Source: Symbiodinium natans (Eukaryota; Sar; Dinophyceae; Suessiales; Symbiodiniaceae). From it: a DNA stretch of 64,000 nucleotides. The notes under the pieces were generated by a model that was given only the letters and a program-made list of their open reading frames with translations, did not search any database and was not told where the DNA came from. Shown here in pieces: positions 1 through 9,828 of this stretch. The stretch covers positions 80,938 to 144,937 of the forward strand of contig CAJNDS010000418.1 of assembly GCA_905221605.1 (NCBI GenBank), written 5' to 3'. The position numbers and the translations under genes were made by a program. The stretch's first letter is position 1; every line of letters begins with the position of its first letter.

Positions 1-1268
1 AGAGGGCAAGTATGTCATCGCTGCAATGAACCATTTCTTTGCGGTTCGATTAATCGGCCAAGAATACAGCGTCAACTTGACTCATCGCCGACACGCATGG
101 AGACCAGCGTTTCTTGCGCCGGACCTCAAGGCGAGATTTTCGCATAGCAACATCGCAGACATGACATAAATGCCATGAATTTCTGCGAGGTGCCTTTCTT
201 CATTTCTCCTGGAGCTCGCCAAGTTTACATAAATCCAGCGGTGGCTGATCGCGTCTTTCGCTTCGAGGTTCTTTAATATAGTAAAAGAGTCCTAATCACG
301 GTACACGACAAGATAGCAGGATCTCGCGGATGATGACGATACTGATGCTCTGAGAAACAACGACGGCGACATTACTGGATCCGGTTTGGAGCAACTCGTC
401 TATCATGATAGACATAGGCCTGACAAGAATCCGATATGATTCAAGTTGAAGTAATTCACAAGGTCTGCGATGATGCGAGAACTTCAGGAGACATCAATCA
501 ATCAGAACGACACTGCGCCTGGTTCTTTTGTTCAATCAGGATTGTGTAGTTTATATCAGAAGCATTTCCATTAAGTAATCATGCTTAATGTGCTCCGAAC
601 TAAGAAACTTCCAACACGCGTTGTTTTATGTTTCCCTCTAGCCTGTAGTGCACAAGCCAGTAACCTTCAATATATATATGTTTTAAATCAAAGGAACAAG
701 TAACTTGCAAGCGACAATCACAATTTTTAAAAAAAACTGCACATAATGCACGTCGAAACCATTTTGTTCTAAAATAATATGAACCTTAGAACATATATTA
801 GAGTATACATTAGTAGACAATTGCGTACTGAGGCCGCGATCATGAAGAAGAACCTGAAGATTGAGTATTCATGGAGGCAGACTCAGACATGCTTTGTTTT
901 TGCTTGCTGAAGATAGTAAAGACTGAGTCAAGTTGTAGTCATTCTGTACGTACAACTAACACGTTTATTTATATTTTGTCTTTTACCTTACAAGCTTTTA
1001 CACTTTTAAATTAACACCATGTTCGCATTCGCTCAAAGGCCAATCGAGAATGCAAGGATGACGACGCTCGAAGCGTGGAGGTGTTGCATGCCTGAAGTGC
1101 GACTTAGTTCAGTTGTTGAGTATATATTTGTTATGAGTTAGCTGATGTTTATAGCAGTGGTCCCAGTCGTGTAAAGTAACGTCAAAGCAAGAACTGCAAG
1201 CGAATTGTCTATATTTTTGTTACTTCAAACCAGCAGACTCATTGCCTCAAATCAGGTCTGCTGGATTA
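1..1268. other. AT-rich noncoding stretch
   Basis: No convincing reading frame on either strand. The stretch is clearly richer in A and T than most of the window, with A/T runs around 660–800 (a TATATA block near 672 and a poly-A run near 728). I see no recognisable promoter or RNA gene. Confidence 0.5.
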
Positions 1269-2016
1269 ACAAAAACCGAGAGACGTTGCGGCGTGGAGAA
1301 CCTTCAAGTGGTACTTCACGCAGCTGAAGTTCGGAGGGGCGTGCTTCGCGCACGCCATGACACGGACTCCTAAGGACCGGTGCCAGCAGTGCGGCAAGAG
1401 CGCCTTGTCGGGGCGAACCTCTACCGCACCAGCAACTACTACTACTAGACGTTGCGGCGTGTCTTCGAGCTGGCAGACCGGCGACATCCTGGGGGGTTCC
1501 GACAATTTCGGCAACACGGATCATGTGGATCCTCTAACATTTGCAATTTCTCAGTATGTTGTCTGCTGTAGAATTGAACAGATACACGACATCACGATGA
1601 AATTCATACAAGAGATGGTCACGGATTCGACACTGTGGGATGCCTTACCAGATCCGTTCGCAATGTACATTGATGGACGTACGTGGAATCACTATATTCA
1701 CAGCGCTATGTTCAGGGCGAGCCATGTGACACCCTTTGTATCGCTCAGTTGTATGTGGCGATTTGGCGGGAAGATGTCCATGCCATCTCCGGTTGACACG
1801 TGCAAGTCAAAACGAATGTGGGAAAGAGAAATTTACCAAATCAGACAAAGTGTCTTACTGCTGAAGTCTCTATCGCAAGAAATACACGACGATGTACAAG
1901 AAGTTTCAGAAGAACATCTCAGTGGCGAAGAAAATCACACTGACTGTGAAAATTTTTCACGTTCACAAACCCAGCAGCTTGGAGACTATACGGGCGGTGC
2001 CCGTGCGCGGAGATAA
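1269..2016 (+). CDS. Hypothetical protein ORF, unrecognised
   Basis: The frame opens after a stop at about 1266 and has an ATG at 1357, which gives 219 residues; the open part upstream of that ATG also reads like protein. Visible features are an early CxxC pair (CQQCGK), a middle part rich in aromatic residues (DPFAMYIDGRTWNHY), and an acidic C-terminal third (HDDVQEVSEEHLSGEEN). I recognise no family. It is followed closely by an F-box-like frame in another phase, so the two could be exons of one spliced gene; no junction could be fixed. Base composition is lower in G+C than the genes to the right. These are the only plus-strand candidates I consider plausible. Confidence 0.35.
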
Positions 2017-2375
2017 TCGAACAATTACCAGCCTTCTATTTCGATGTGCAGTTTTTGAGCGCATTGGCCTGTACTTGCAAGTCTTTGTTGGCCGTTGTGA
2101 AAAGTGCAAGTAACTGGATGGATCAAACAGTTCACGTTGATCAGTTGTGGCCAGACGATGGAGCAACGTTTCGCGCTATGACAAGACTTCTCACGTCTGC
2201 TAAAGCTATTTGCGTGAACTTGTCGCAGGTTGCGCAGTTTTCAAGAATTCCTTACAATGCTCGCCTGTGTTGGACTGCGAATAAAACTCCAGTGTTTCTA
2301 CAGCAAAGCCAAGGCGGCCAGCAGGAAGCTGGGAGCCAGCCCGAAATGGAAGGCTCGTCAGCTGTATTTCAGTAG
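1998..2375 (+). CDS. F-box-like exon (probable)
   Basis: This frame reads EIIEQLPAFYFDVQFLSAL, then ACTCKSLLAVV, then NWMDQTVHVDQLWPDD. The order of LP, a hydrophobic run, L-ALACTCKSL and a downstream tryptophan is the usual skeleton of an F-box, the SKP1-binding module of SCF ubiquitin ligases. The frame is open from about 1998 with no clear own start, and stops at 2373–2375, so it is most likely the last exon of a gene beginning in or before the 1269–2016 frame. After the F-box-like part there are about 65 further residues without recognisable LRR, WD or Kelch repeats. The F-box call is by eye; a profile search would decide it. Confidence 0.4.
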   Translation, partial: CPCAEIIEQLPAFYFDVQFLSALACTCKSLLAVVKSASNWMDQTVHVDQLWPDDGATFRAMTRLLTSAKAICVNLSQVAQFSRIPYNARLCWTANKTPVFLQQSQGGQQEAGSQPEMEGSSAVFQ

Positions 2376-3328
2376 ATTCGATATGCGAGGATAAGATATG
2401 GTCGCAGCCTATTCGCCTAGTCTAGTAAGCTTTAGAACTATCAAGGCTAGCCTTCCATACTTTAGATGAACACCATTCCTGACTCTTACTACGTAATCTC
2501 AATGTATAGTACAATGCTGCTTGCAAAGGTTTGGATTATCTAGGGCAAGTCAGGCCTCGAAATGACGCATTAATATTCGCGCACTCATAGAAGGCTTGGG
2601 GAGTAATGTACATGACGACGAGTTCAAAGCCTTGCAATGCATCTTGAAGGAATCTCCGGCCCGAGCTCTATACCATATAACTAGAAGTAGTGATTGTTTT
2701 TTGTTTAAACAGATAAGAGAATATATCTTTAAATAGCTAGAGGGACAGTCACAATGTAAAAGACATCCTAGACGCCACACCTAGAATGTTGAACTGTAGA
2801 GAAGATATTTAATTACAGTTGCATCTAGAGGTCTAGTAATTTATTATATATATATATATATATAATATATTTATATATGCTCTTATATATATATATATCA
2901 TATATATATATATGAATATATATATATATGAGATGGTATGAAATGTAATGTAGGTAAAGTTTAAACAGATTATAATTCTTCTGACACGTGCCGAAGGTGA
3001 AGAAAAGTTTGAAGGATGATGAGAAGGCGCGGATCCTGATTCACTTTCTTGTTTTGGCTAGAGCGGCTTCTTATCCTTCATATGACTTTGCGATCCTGCT
3101 TGACCAAACACACAACACGATTTCATTGTTCTGACATCTCGTAAAGACATGGTATTTTAGCAATAATACAAAGACATGCTATCATGTGCACTAAAGCCTA
3201 AAGTCATTATTCTTCATCTTGCACAGGTGAAGAAGTGAAGATGGAGGCAACTTGGGCTAGTTCTGGGGTTAAAAAAAAAGTTACAGGGTCGTTGTTTCGG
3301 TTTGGTTTTGGGTTCTTTTCTTACATGG
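2376..3328. other. Noncoding; strand-convergence zone
   Basis: No credible ORF. The stretch holds the TA tract at 2849–2935 and otherwise unique AT-rich sequence. It lies between the plus-strand ORFs on the left and the long series of minus-strand genes on the right, so transcription from both sides would converge here. Confidence 0.5.
2849..2935. repeat. (TA)n microsatellite, interrupted
   Basis: Several TATATATATA runs are separated by short interruptions (TTTATATATGC, TCATATA, GAATATA). The tract is nearly self-complementary and can form cruciforms. Confidence 0.9.
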
Positions 3329-3430
3329 AACCCTAAACCCCTAAACCCTAAACCCTAAACCTTAAACCCTAAACCCTAAACCCTAAACCCTAGTCTCTAA
3401 ACCCTAAACCCTAAACCCTAAACCTTAACC
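3329..3430 (-). repeat. Interstitial telomere-like array (CCCTAAA)n
   Basis: About 14 units of CCCTAAA with occasional variants (CCTTAAA, CCCCTAAA, CTCTAAA). CCCTAAA is the complement of the TTTAGGG telomere repeat reported in dinoflagellates and plants. It lies 390 bp beyond the 3' end of the RT ORF. Confidence 0.9.
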
Positions 3431-3820
3431 AGAGTAGTGGGGCTCCTATCTTGATCTCCGGGAGCTCAAGCTCCTGGGTTGGGGCGTGACGGTTCCGGGT
3501 TTCTGCAGCACCATCTCCAAAGAGCGAATATCGGGCGCCAACGTGAAACACAAGTCTGCACCGCAAGCCCAGGACACCAAAACCCCAGCACCCCAAAAAG
3601 CCCAGAACCCCACAACCCAAACCGCAAACCGCAAAGCCCCAAAACACCAACCCCAACCCAAACAAGACCACGAACCCGAACCCCCGAGGCCGAAACCGCA
3701 AAACCCTCCCAGGCCTGCCGATGCAAAAGGTGAGCAACTCTGAGGGCCATGCCAACATTTCAGGCTAGCCTCAGTGAAGCCTCACTCAAGCTAAGAAACC
3801 TCGGGGAATGACTAATCACA
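3431..3820. other. C-rich decayed repeat and presumed RT 3' flank
   Basis: Between the telomere-like array and the stop codon of the RT ORF. From 3555 to 3720 the plus strand is very C/A-rich (CCCAAAACCCCAGCACCCC type), resembling degenerate telomere-like sequence. Small ORFs here on both strands are composition artefacts. Confidence 0.5.
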
Positions 3821-6142
3821 TCACACGCGCGCTCGCGCAAAGGCCTCCGGCATCAAATACAGCCAGCTGGAAGGAAGCCGGCTCCACTCGACCACTACAT
3901 GCATCTCCCCGCTCCAAAGCGGTCGAAAGGCAGTGGGCCACTCCAACTCAATCTCGACATGAAAGTGCAAGAAAAGGCGGACATGCACAACTTTGAGCTC
4001 CGTTGCTACGAGATCTTTCAGCCGACCCAAGAGCGTGCCAGCCCCAGGACAAGGCCACTCAGATTCGTGCTCCACCCAGCCGCGCACCCTGTGATGATAT
4101 GCCAAGGTACAGCAGCGGCCACCAATGCAGGCAAACACAGGCTTTGACCGTGCAGCAACCCCTAGAAGACATCTCCTACTCCACGACTGGCACTGCTCGT
4201 CCACCTGCAGAACGTTGGTCCCCGCCGCGGATCTCTCCACTGCCCAGTGCGTGAGCCAACCCTCTGCCAGGCCTCGCCAGGCAACTCGGTCTTGCGCAAC
4301 CTCCTGCATGTCTAAGCCTTGAGCCGCCAACCATCGGGCATGCCGGCGCCAGGAGGAGTTGTCAGGGCCAGTTCGTGCTCGTCGCCCCCCTTCTCGCTGA
4401 CAAGCCATGAAGGAATCTTCGCAAGCTACAACCATGCGCAGAAGAGGAGCATGCTGATGCCGGAGAGCATGACCAAGCCACGCCCAACCTTGTGAGAGGA
4501 CATACGCGTCGAGCAGACATCCATACCAGGCCCTGCACCAGCACTTAGCAATATGTCTCACCTCCGTCAGCATTCGAACATCATACCACTCTTGATGGCA
4601 AGTCAAGCCTAGGATCCAAATCATCATCGTGACCCCATGCACCCTCACTTGGCGGAGAAGGTCAGCAGAAGGGCTCACACAGCCTATCAACCAGCGCACT
4701 GTTGACATGACCAAAGCGTGGTGCAGCGCAAGCTTCTGAGGGATGCTGGAGGCAGCAGACACCAGCAGCGGCCGATTCTGCATGAAGGCAGCTGAAGCGC
4801 GCGACAGCAAAGAAGACACCAGCGGCTCATCCGTCCCCGATAGGGACAACACTGCACCAAGAAACTTAACGTGGTCCACCTGCGGCAGGCCGCGCAGCCC
4901 CACTGGCAGGCCGCGCACGGTCGACAAGGAGAGCAGCGCGCATTTGTGAATGTCAATGCTCAGGCCGGCGCAACGGAGAGCATCGAGCAGTTGTGGCAGC
5001 AACGCAGCAGCTTGGGAGAGCGAACGGAAAAAGCAGAGCGCATCATCCACGAACCAGACAGCCCACAGCTTGAGATCATGCTTGCCAAACGGCGGCACAT
5101 GGCCTGCAGCAACCCACTGCTCCTGCAAGTCGTGCATGATCTGGCAGACAATATGCGAAAACAGTGACGGGCTATGAGTGGCCCCCTGAGCAGTGCCCCT
5201 GACAACAGTCTGTCGCCATGTCGCACCCAGCGCAGCAAAGGTCAAGCGGTTCTTGGTGAGCAAGCTCCAGATGAAGCGTGATGATTTGTGGGTCGTTTCA
5301 TGCTTGAACCTCGCCAAGAAGCGTGCCACCATCGCCCAGTCCAACGAATCATAAGCACCAGAAAGATCCAGTTTTATGACAACTTCGCTCGATTGGAAAA
5401 CTGAAATCTTGGACAAGCAGGCCTTGACCGTGCCTATAGAGTCACTGACAGACACACCGCGCCGGCCCCCAAACAGGCAAGGCGGCGGCGGCCAATACTG
5501 CAAGAATCGAGCCATACACACTCTCCCCAGCAGCTTGGCGACCACGTCGCCCAAGACGATGGGCCGGGTCTCCCTGACCGTAGTGACCACTTTCTTCTTA
5601 GGCATGAGAACTGCAAGCCCCTCAAACAAGTCACCCTGCTCAAAGCAGTCGGGGTCGTCGAGGATGTCCTGCAGCACAGATCGAACCACATGGAGGCCCG
5701 CGTCACACCCGCAGGCCGCCTTTAAGAAGTCGGTGGAGACACCACTCATTCCCGTCGTGGTCCCAGACTTCATCTTGAAAAGATGCTCACAGACCTCTTG
5801 ACCACTCAAATCGGCTTCATTCTCGACTTGATCTGCATGGGCTACCCACGGGAGTGTTTGAAACACGCTGGAATGGTCGCACTCAACAGAAGCTGCAACC
5901 CCGAGCTTGGCATGGTAGTGGGCCTGCAAAGCCCGCACAGCCTCGTCCCTGCCACCCTGCTCGCGCACCAACGGGGCAAAGACTGCGGGCTTCTTGGCGC
6001 CCCGCAAGATGGCCCGTCTCGCACCCCAATCACCTTGAGCCGCCTTGTCTAGCATCTGTCGCCTCCACTGAGAACGATCCTGAGCGCGAGTCTGGAAGAT
6101 GCGCAGACTGAGATGCTTGCGGACACATGGGTCCACCGTCAT
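3821..6142 (-). CDS. Reverse transcriptase, non-LTR (LINE-like) type
   Basis: The 773-residue ORF carries the RT motif series in order: RPIVLGDVVAKLLGRV near 193, motif A KLDLSGAYDSLDW at 257–269, motif B GTAQGATHSPSLF at 316–328, motif C FVDDALCF at 364–371 (an FVDD version of the usual Y/FxDD catalytic box), a D-like SIDIHKCALL near 395 and E-like VKFLGAVL near 426. It would copy element RNA into cDNA at a nick. About 340 residues follow the RT core with no recognised domain. No endonuclease is visible upstream: the frame stays open only to about 6245, where TTTAGGG-type sequence begins. The first ATG (6142) gives the stated start, but the protein may once have been longer. It is intact, without stops, so recently active or under constraint. 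It is enclosed by telomere-like arrays of opposite orientation. Confidence 0.85.
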   Translation of the reverse strand: MTVDPCVRKHLSLRIFQTRAQDRSQWRRQMLDKAAQGDWGARRAILRGAKKPAVFAPLVREQGGRDEAVRALQAHYHAKLGVAASVECDHSSVFQTLPWVAHADQVENEADLSGQEVCEHLFKMKSGTTTGMSGVSTDFLKAACGCDAGLHVVRSVLQDILDDPDCFEQGDLFEGLAVLMPKKKVVTTVRETRPIVLGDVVAKLLGRVCMARFLQYWPPPPCLFGGRRGVSVSDSIGTVKACLSKISVFQSSEVVIKLDLSGAYDSLDWAMVARFLARFKHETTHKSSRFIWSLLTKNRLTFAALGATWRQTVVRGTAQGATHSPSLFSHIVCQIMHDLQEQWVAAGHVPPFGKHDLKLWAVWFVDDALCFFRSLSQAAALLPQLLDALRCAGLSIDIHKCALLSLSTVRGLPVGLRGLPQVDHVKFLGAVLSLSGTDEPLVSSLLSRASAAFMQNRPLLVSAASSIPQKLALHHALVMSTVRWLIGCVSPSADLLRQVRVHGVTMMIWILGLTCHQEWYDVRMLTEVRHIAKCWCRAWYGCLLDAYVLSQGWAWLGHALRHQHAPLLRMVVACEDSFMACQREGGRRARTGPDNSSWRRHARWLAAQGLDMQEVAQDRVAWRGLAEGWLTHWAVERSAAGTNVLQVDEQCQSWSRRCLLGVAARSKPVFACIGGRCCTLAYHHRVRGWVEHESEWPCPGAGTLLGRLKDLVATELKVVHVRLFLHFHVEIELEWPTAFRPLWSGEMHVVVEWSRLPSSWLYLMPEAFARARV

Positions 6143-6244
6143 CCTCCTTGCCTGAATGAGCTGCTTAACGGCATCCGAGTCCCGGTATGATGGCGGCCGT
6201 AAGGGAACGGTGCAGGCGGCAGAAACTTCGGGTTTAAGGCATAA

Positions 6245-6316
6245 AGTTTAGGGGTTGAGGGTTTGGGGTTTAGGGTTCGGGGTTTAGGGTTTGGGGCTTA
6301 AGGTTTGGGGGAAGAA
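6245..6316 (+). repeat. Telomere-like G-strand array (TTTAGGG/TTTGGGG)
   Basis: Degenerate TTTAGGG, TTTGGGG and GTTCGGGG units. Orientation is opposite to the array at 3329–3430, so the RT ORF sits between C-strand sequence on its left and G-strand sequence on its right. Confidence 0.85.
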
Positions 6317-6326
6317 CTTACACCCA

Positions 6327-6765
6327 GAACCCTGCACCAGGCCCTGCTTGCAGCCTCCAGGCCCTTGCCAGTGCTTGCAGCCTCCAGGCCCTGCAGTGCT
6401 CGCAGCCTCCAGGCCCTGCTCGTGCCCGAGCCTCCAGGCCCTGCTCGCAGCCTGGCCCTGCTCGCAGCCTCCAGGCCCTGCAGTGCCCGCAGCGCTCGCA
6501 GCCTCCAAGCCCTGCTCGTGCCCGAGCCTCCAGGCCCTGCTCGCAGCCTCCAGGCCCTTGCCAGTGCTCGCAGCCTCCAGGCCCTGCTCACAGCCTCCAG
6601 GCCCTGCAGTGCCCGCAGCCTCCAGGCCCTGCTCGCAGCCTCCAGGCCCTTGCCAGTGCTCGCAGCCTCCACGCCCTGCAGTGCTCGCAGCCTTCAGTTG
6701 CCAGTGCTCGCAGCTTCCAGGCCCTGCTCGCAGCCTCCAGGCCCTGCAGTGCTCCAAAATTTAAA
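6327..6765. repeat. GC-rich minisatellite, ~20-bp unit
   Basis: Around 20 imperfect copies of a unit close to GCAGCCTCCAGGCCCTGCTC, with variants ending CTTGCCAGTGCTC or CTGCAGTGCTC. The array is open in several frames on both strands, giving apparent ORFs of up to 157 residues. These are products of the repeat and not genes. Confidence 0.9.
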
Positions 6766-7369
6766 ACTTAAACCCTAACCCCTAAACCCCAAATACTAAA
6801 CATTATTCCTAAACTGTAATTTTAAATTCTACATCCTAAACCTCAAACTCTGAACCTTTTTGTCGGAGTCGCGCCTCTGACGACCCACGCTCGACGTTGA
6901 GGCAAGGCAGGGCGACAAGGGATGAAAGGGTTTAGTGTTTAGGGTTTAGGGTTTTGGTTTTGGGGTTTAGGGTTTAGGGTCTGGGGTTAGGCTTTGTGTT
7001 TCGGGGTTTAGGGCTTGTGGTTGCAGCAGCAAGCACGTGCGGACTTTTTGACAAGGGAGCTCAGGCCCTTAGACCCCAAACAGTAAACCCCATACCCTAA
7101 ACCCTAAACCCTAAACCCTAAACCCCAAGCTTTAAATCCTACTTCCTAAGCTCAAGGCTGCGCCGCGATGGAGCCTGACGATCTGAGTTTGACATGGAGT
7201 GCAGTGAGATACTAGGACCCAGATCAGGTACGCAGTCCCCTTTCTCAGCTTTGAAGCTTCCGTTTAGCTCCTTTAACCCAAAAAGGAACTCTTTCATTCC
7301 TAGCCTTAAACCCTGAGCGCTAAACCCTAAACGCTAAACCCTAAAACCTAAACCCGAAACCTTATAATT

Positions 7370-7560
7370 TTACCCTAAACCCTTGAAGCTCAAAAAAACG
7401 CCCGTGTCGTTGTTCCACGTGACTCCTGGGTTCTAGGAAAGCTGGCGCTTAAGCCGAGCGGTTTGAGCAGCATGTGCAGCGCGGCCTGACTGTTTTTTCG
7501 ATGCATCTGAGAATGCCGCCGTCTAGTTCAGGGTTTAAGGGCCTGGAGTTCAGTGATTTG
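7370..7560 (+). repeat. ~195-bp dispersed repeat, copy 1
   Basis: Begins near TACCCTAAACCCTTGAAGCT and contains the conserved strings CGCCCGTGTCGTTGTTC, GACTCCTGGGTTCTAGGAAA, GGTTTGAGCAGCATG and GAATGCCGCCGTCTAG, ending in CAGGGTTTAAGGGCCTGGAG. It lies between telomere-like tracts. It differs from copy 2 by scattered substitutions. Confidence 0.9.
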
Positions 7561-7679
7561 GGTTTACCTAAACCTTAAACCCTAAACCTTAAACCCTAAA
7601 CCTTCAACTCTAAACCTTAAACTCTAAACAAAAATCCTAAACCCTAAGCCTTAAACTTTAAACCCGAAGCTTTATAATT

Positions 7680-7875
7680 CTACGCTAAACTCTTGAAATT
7701 CAAAAGAGCGCCCGTGTCGTTGTTCTAGGTGACTCCTGGGTTCTAGGAAAGCTGGCGCTTAAGCTGAGCGGTTTGAGCAGCATGAGAAGCGCGGCCTGGC
7801 TACTTTTTCAATGCTCGTGAGAATGCCGCCGTCTAGCTCAGGGTTTAGGGGCCTGGAGTTGCGGTTTTAGAGTTT
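7680..7875 (+). repeat. ~195-bp dispersed repeat, copy 2
   Basis: Same order of conserved strings as copy 1, in the same orientation and 310 bp further on. CCCTAAA-type sequence comes before and after it. Confidence 0.9.
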
Positions 7876-7992
7876 AGCTGAACCATAAACCCTAAACCCT
7901 TATTCCTAAACCTAAAAAATAAACCCTAAACCTCAAACCCTAAACCCTAAACCCTAAACTCTAGACCCTAAACCCTAAACACTAAACCCTCT

Positions 7993-8061
7993 ACTCGAAA
8001 GCAACGGCAGCCTCCTCAGAAGTTGAGGGTTTGTTTCAAGCACACGGCAATGGTGGGGCCC
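7993..8061 (+). repeat. Second spacer repeat, copy 1 of 2
   Basis: A ~65-bp segment with ACTCGAAAGCAACGGCAGCC, TTTGTTTCAAGCACACGG and CAATGGTGGGGCC. It matches 9757–9828 with a few substitutions. Both copies lie just downstream of a pair of the ~195-bp repeats. Confidence 0.85.
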
Positions 8062-9097
8062 TGAACCCTCAAACCCTAGACCTTAAGACCGAAACCCTAA
8101 ACCCTGAGCCATAAACCCTAAACCCTCAACCCCGAACCCTAAGCCTCAAACCTTCAACCCCAAGCCGTAAAACCCAAGCCCTGAACCCTTCAGGAAAGGG
8201 AAAGTCGGCCCTCAGAGAAGTGTTCAGCTTCTTCGTGGCGGAATTCTGAGCAGAAGTCGCCAGCTTTTGGGACCGAGCCGATATTTCAAGACCAGCCGTG
8301 CTTGCTGATCGTTTCGAGAACCCTAAAGCGCTAAACCCTAAACTCTACCTCCCCTCTCCTAAAAAAAAGAATCCCAACAACGCCTCTACCGGATCCCCCA
8401 AATTCCCCAAGAGGATCCTCAAGCAAGAGTCGGGCTCTGAGAAAGTGCGAGCGAAGTCAAGGGCACATGCCTACATTCTCACCAATAGCCGTGGCCATCC
8501 TGACCAGATTTCCTAGGAAGCATCGGCATCCTTAAATTCTAAGCCTTCAAGCCTAAACCCTAAACCCTTAACCCTCAACCCTAAAGTCAAAACCGGGTTG
8601 GAGCGTACCGTTTAAGGTCCTGGTGGATGGCCAAAAGCACAACAAAGTTGCTTCGATGATGGGCAATTCCCCGAAGTTACAGCTCGCCCAAGGCGCTCCA
8701 ACTAGCCCAAAGCAGGTTTGGGTTTCAGGGTTTAGGGTTAGGTAGGTCTTTTGCGAGCCTGACGACTTTTTACCCTAAACTCTAAACTCTAAACCCTAAA
8801 CCCTAAACCCTAAACCCTATAGATCCTCAGTTGGCGTTGTTTGAGGTTTTTTAGTTCTTTTCTTAGAGTCCTTGGACGAGGGCTTCAGACAGGCCCCAGC
8901 CGTCTCACGACGTTACTCATCCGCTCATGAGATGCCAAGGTGTGAAACAAGAGGGTTCAGGTTTTAGGGCTTGGGGTTTAGGGTTTGGGGTTTAGGTTTA
9001 CGGTTTAGGGTTTTGGCTGGCTGGTTGCTTGGTTGGTTGGTTCAGAGATACCGGTGTGTCGTCTCTGAAGAGGGTTCAGGGTTTGGGGAAACCTTAT

Positions 9098-9290
9098 AAT
9101 TCTACCCTGAACTCTTGCAGCTTAAACGAGCGCCCGTGTCGTTTTCCTAGGTGACTCATCGGTTCTAGGCAAGCTGGCGTTTAAGCCGAGCGGTTTGAGC
9201 AGCATGAGAAGCGCGGCCTGGTTGCTTCTTCAGTGCTTGTGAGAATGCCGCCGTCGGACTCAGGGTTTAGGGGCTTGGTTTTAGAGTTTA
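9098..9290 (+). repeat. ~195-bp dispersed repeat, copy 3
   Basis: Same repeat, with CGCCCGTGTCGTTTTCCTAG replacing the GTTGTTC version. This variant is shared with copy 4, so copies 3 and 4 form one subgroup and copies 1 and 2 another. Confidence 0.9.
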
Positions 9291-9414
9291 GCTAAACCTT
9301 AAACCATAAACCGTAAACCTTAAACCCTAAACCCTCCACCCTCAATTCAAAACCCTAAACCCTAAACCATACACCTTAAATCCTAAACTCTAAACTCTAA
9401 ACCTCAAACCCTAT

Positions 9415-9612
9415 AATTTTATTTAAATACTTGAAACTCAAAAGGGTGCCCGTGTCGTTTTCCTAGGTGATTCCTGAGTTCTAGGAAAGCTGGCGCTTAA
9501 GCCAAGCGGTTTGAACAGCATGAGAAGCGCGGCCTGGTTTCTTGTTCAATGCTTCTGAGCACGCCGCCGTCTAGCTCAGGGTTTAGGGGCCTGGAGTTCA
9601 GGGTCTAGGGTT
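9415..9612 (+). repeat. ~195-bp dispersed repeat, copy 4
   Basis: Same repeat, GTGTCGTTTTCCTAG subtype, ending in GTCTAGCTCAGGGTTTAGGG. Copies 3 and 4 are about 317 bp apart, close to the 310-bp spacing of copies 1 and 2, so a repeat-plus-telomere-like unit has probably duplicated as a block. Confidence 0.9.
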
Positions 9613-9756
9613 TAGCTAAACCCTAAACTCTAAACCCTAAATCCTAAACCCCAAACCCTAAACTGTAAACCCTAAACCTTGAACCATAAACCCTAAACCC
9701 TAAACCCTCAACCCTCAACCCTAAACCTAAACCTGGGTCTCTCAAAATCAAAGCCT

Positions 9757-9828
9757 TTACTCAAAACCAACGGCAGCCTCTTCATAATCTCGAGGTTTTG
9801 TTTCGAGCACACGGCAATGGTGAGGTCA
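9757..9828 (+). repeat. Second spacer repeat, copy 2 of 2
   Basis: Matches 7993–8061 (ACTCAAAACCAACGGCAGCC, TTTGTTTCGAGCACACGG, CAATGGTGAGGTC). It lies at the same relative place after repeat copy 4 as the other does after copy 2, which supports duplication of a larger composite unit. Confidence 0.85.

Larger units (their letters stand above)
6766..9745. repeat. Mosaic of degenerate telomere-like arrays
   Basis: Over 3 kb, CCCTAAA-type tracts (for example 6767–6850, 7080–7145, 7305–7380, 7565–7680, 7885–7990, 8535–8585, 8765–8820, 9295–9420, 9612–9740) alternate with TTTAGGG-type tracts (6926–7016, 8716–8745, 8952–9020). Unique or repeated spacers of about 100–250 bp separate them. No protein-coding frame is credible. 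The repeats are much decayed (CCTTAAA, CTCTAAA, CCATAAA), so this is not a functional chromosome end. Confidence 0.85.

Noticed and set aside
6284-6778. Open frames of about 157 residues on both strands
   Set aside because: They follow the 20-bp minisatellite, which lacks stops in several frames; the translation is pure repeat.
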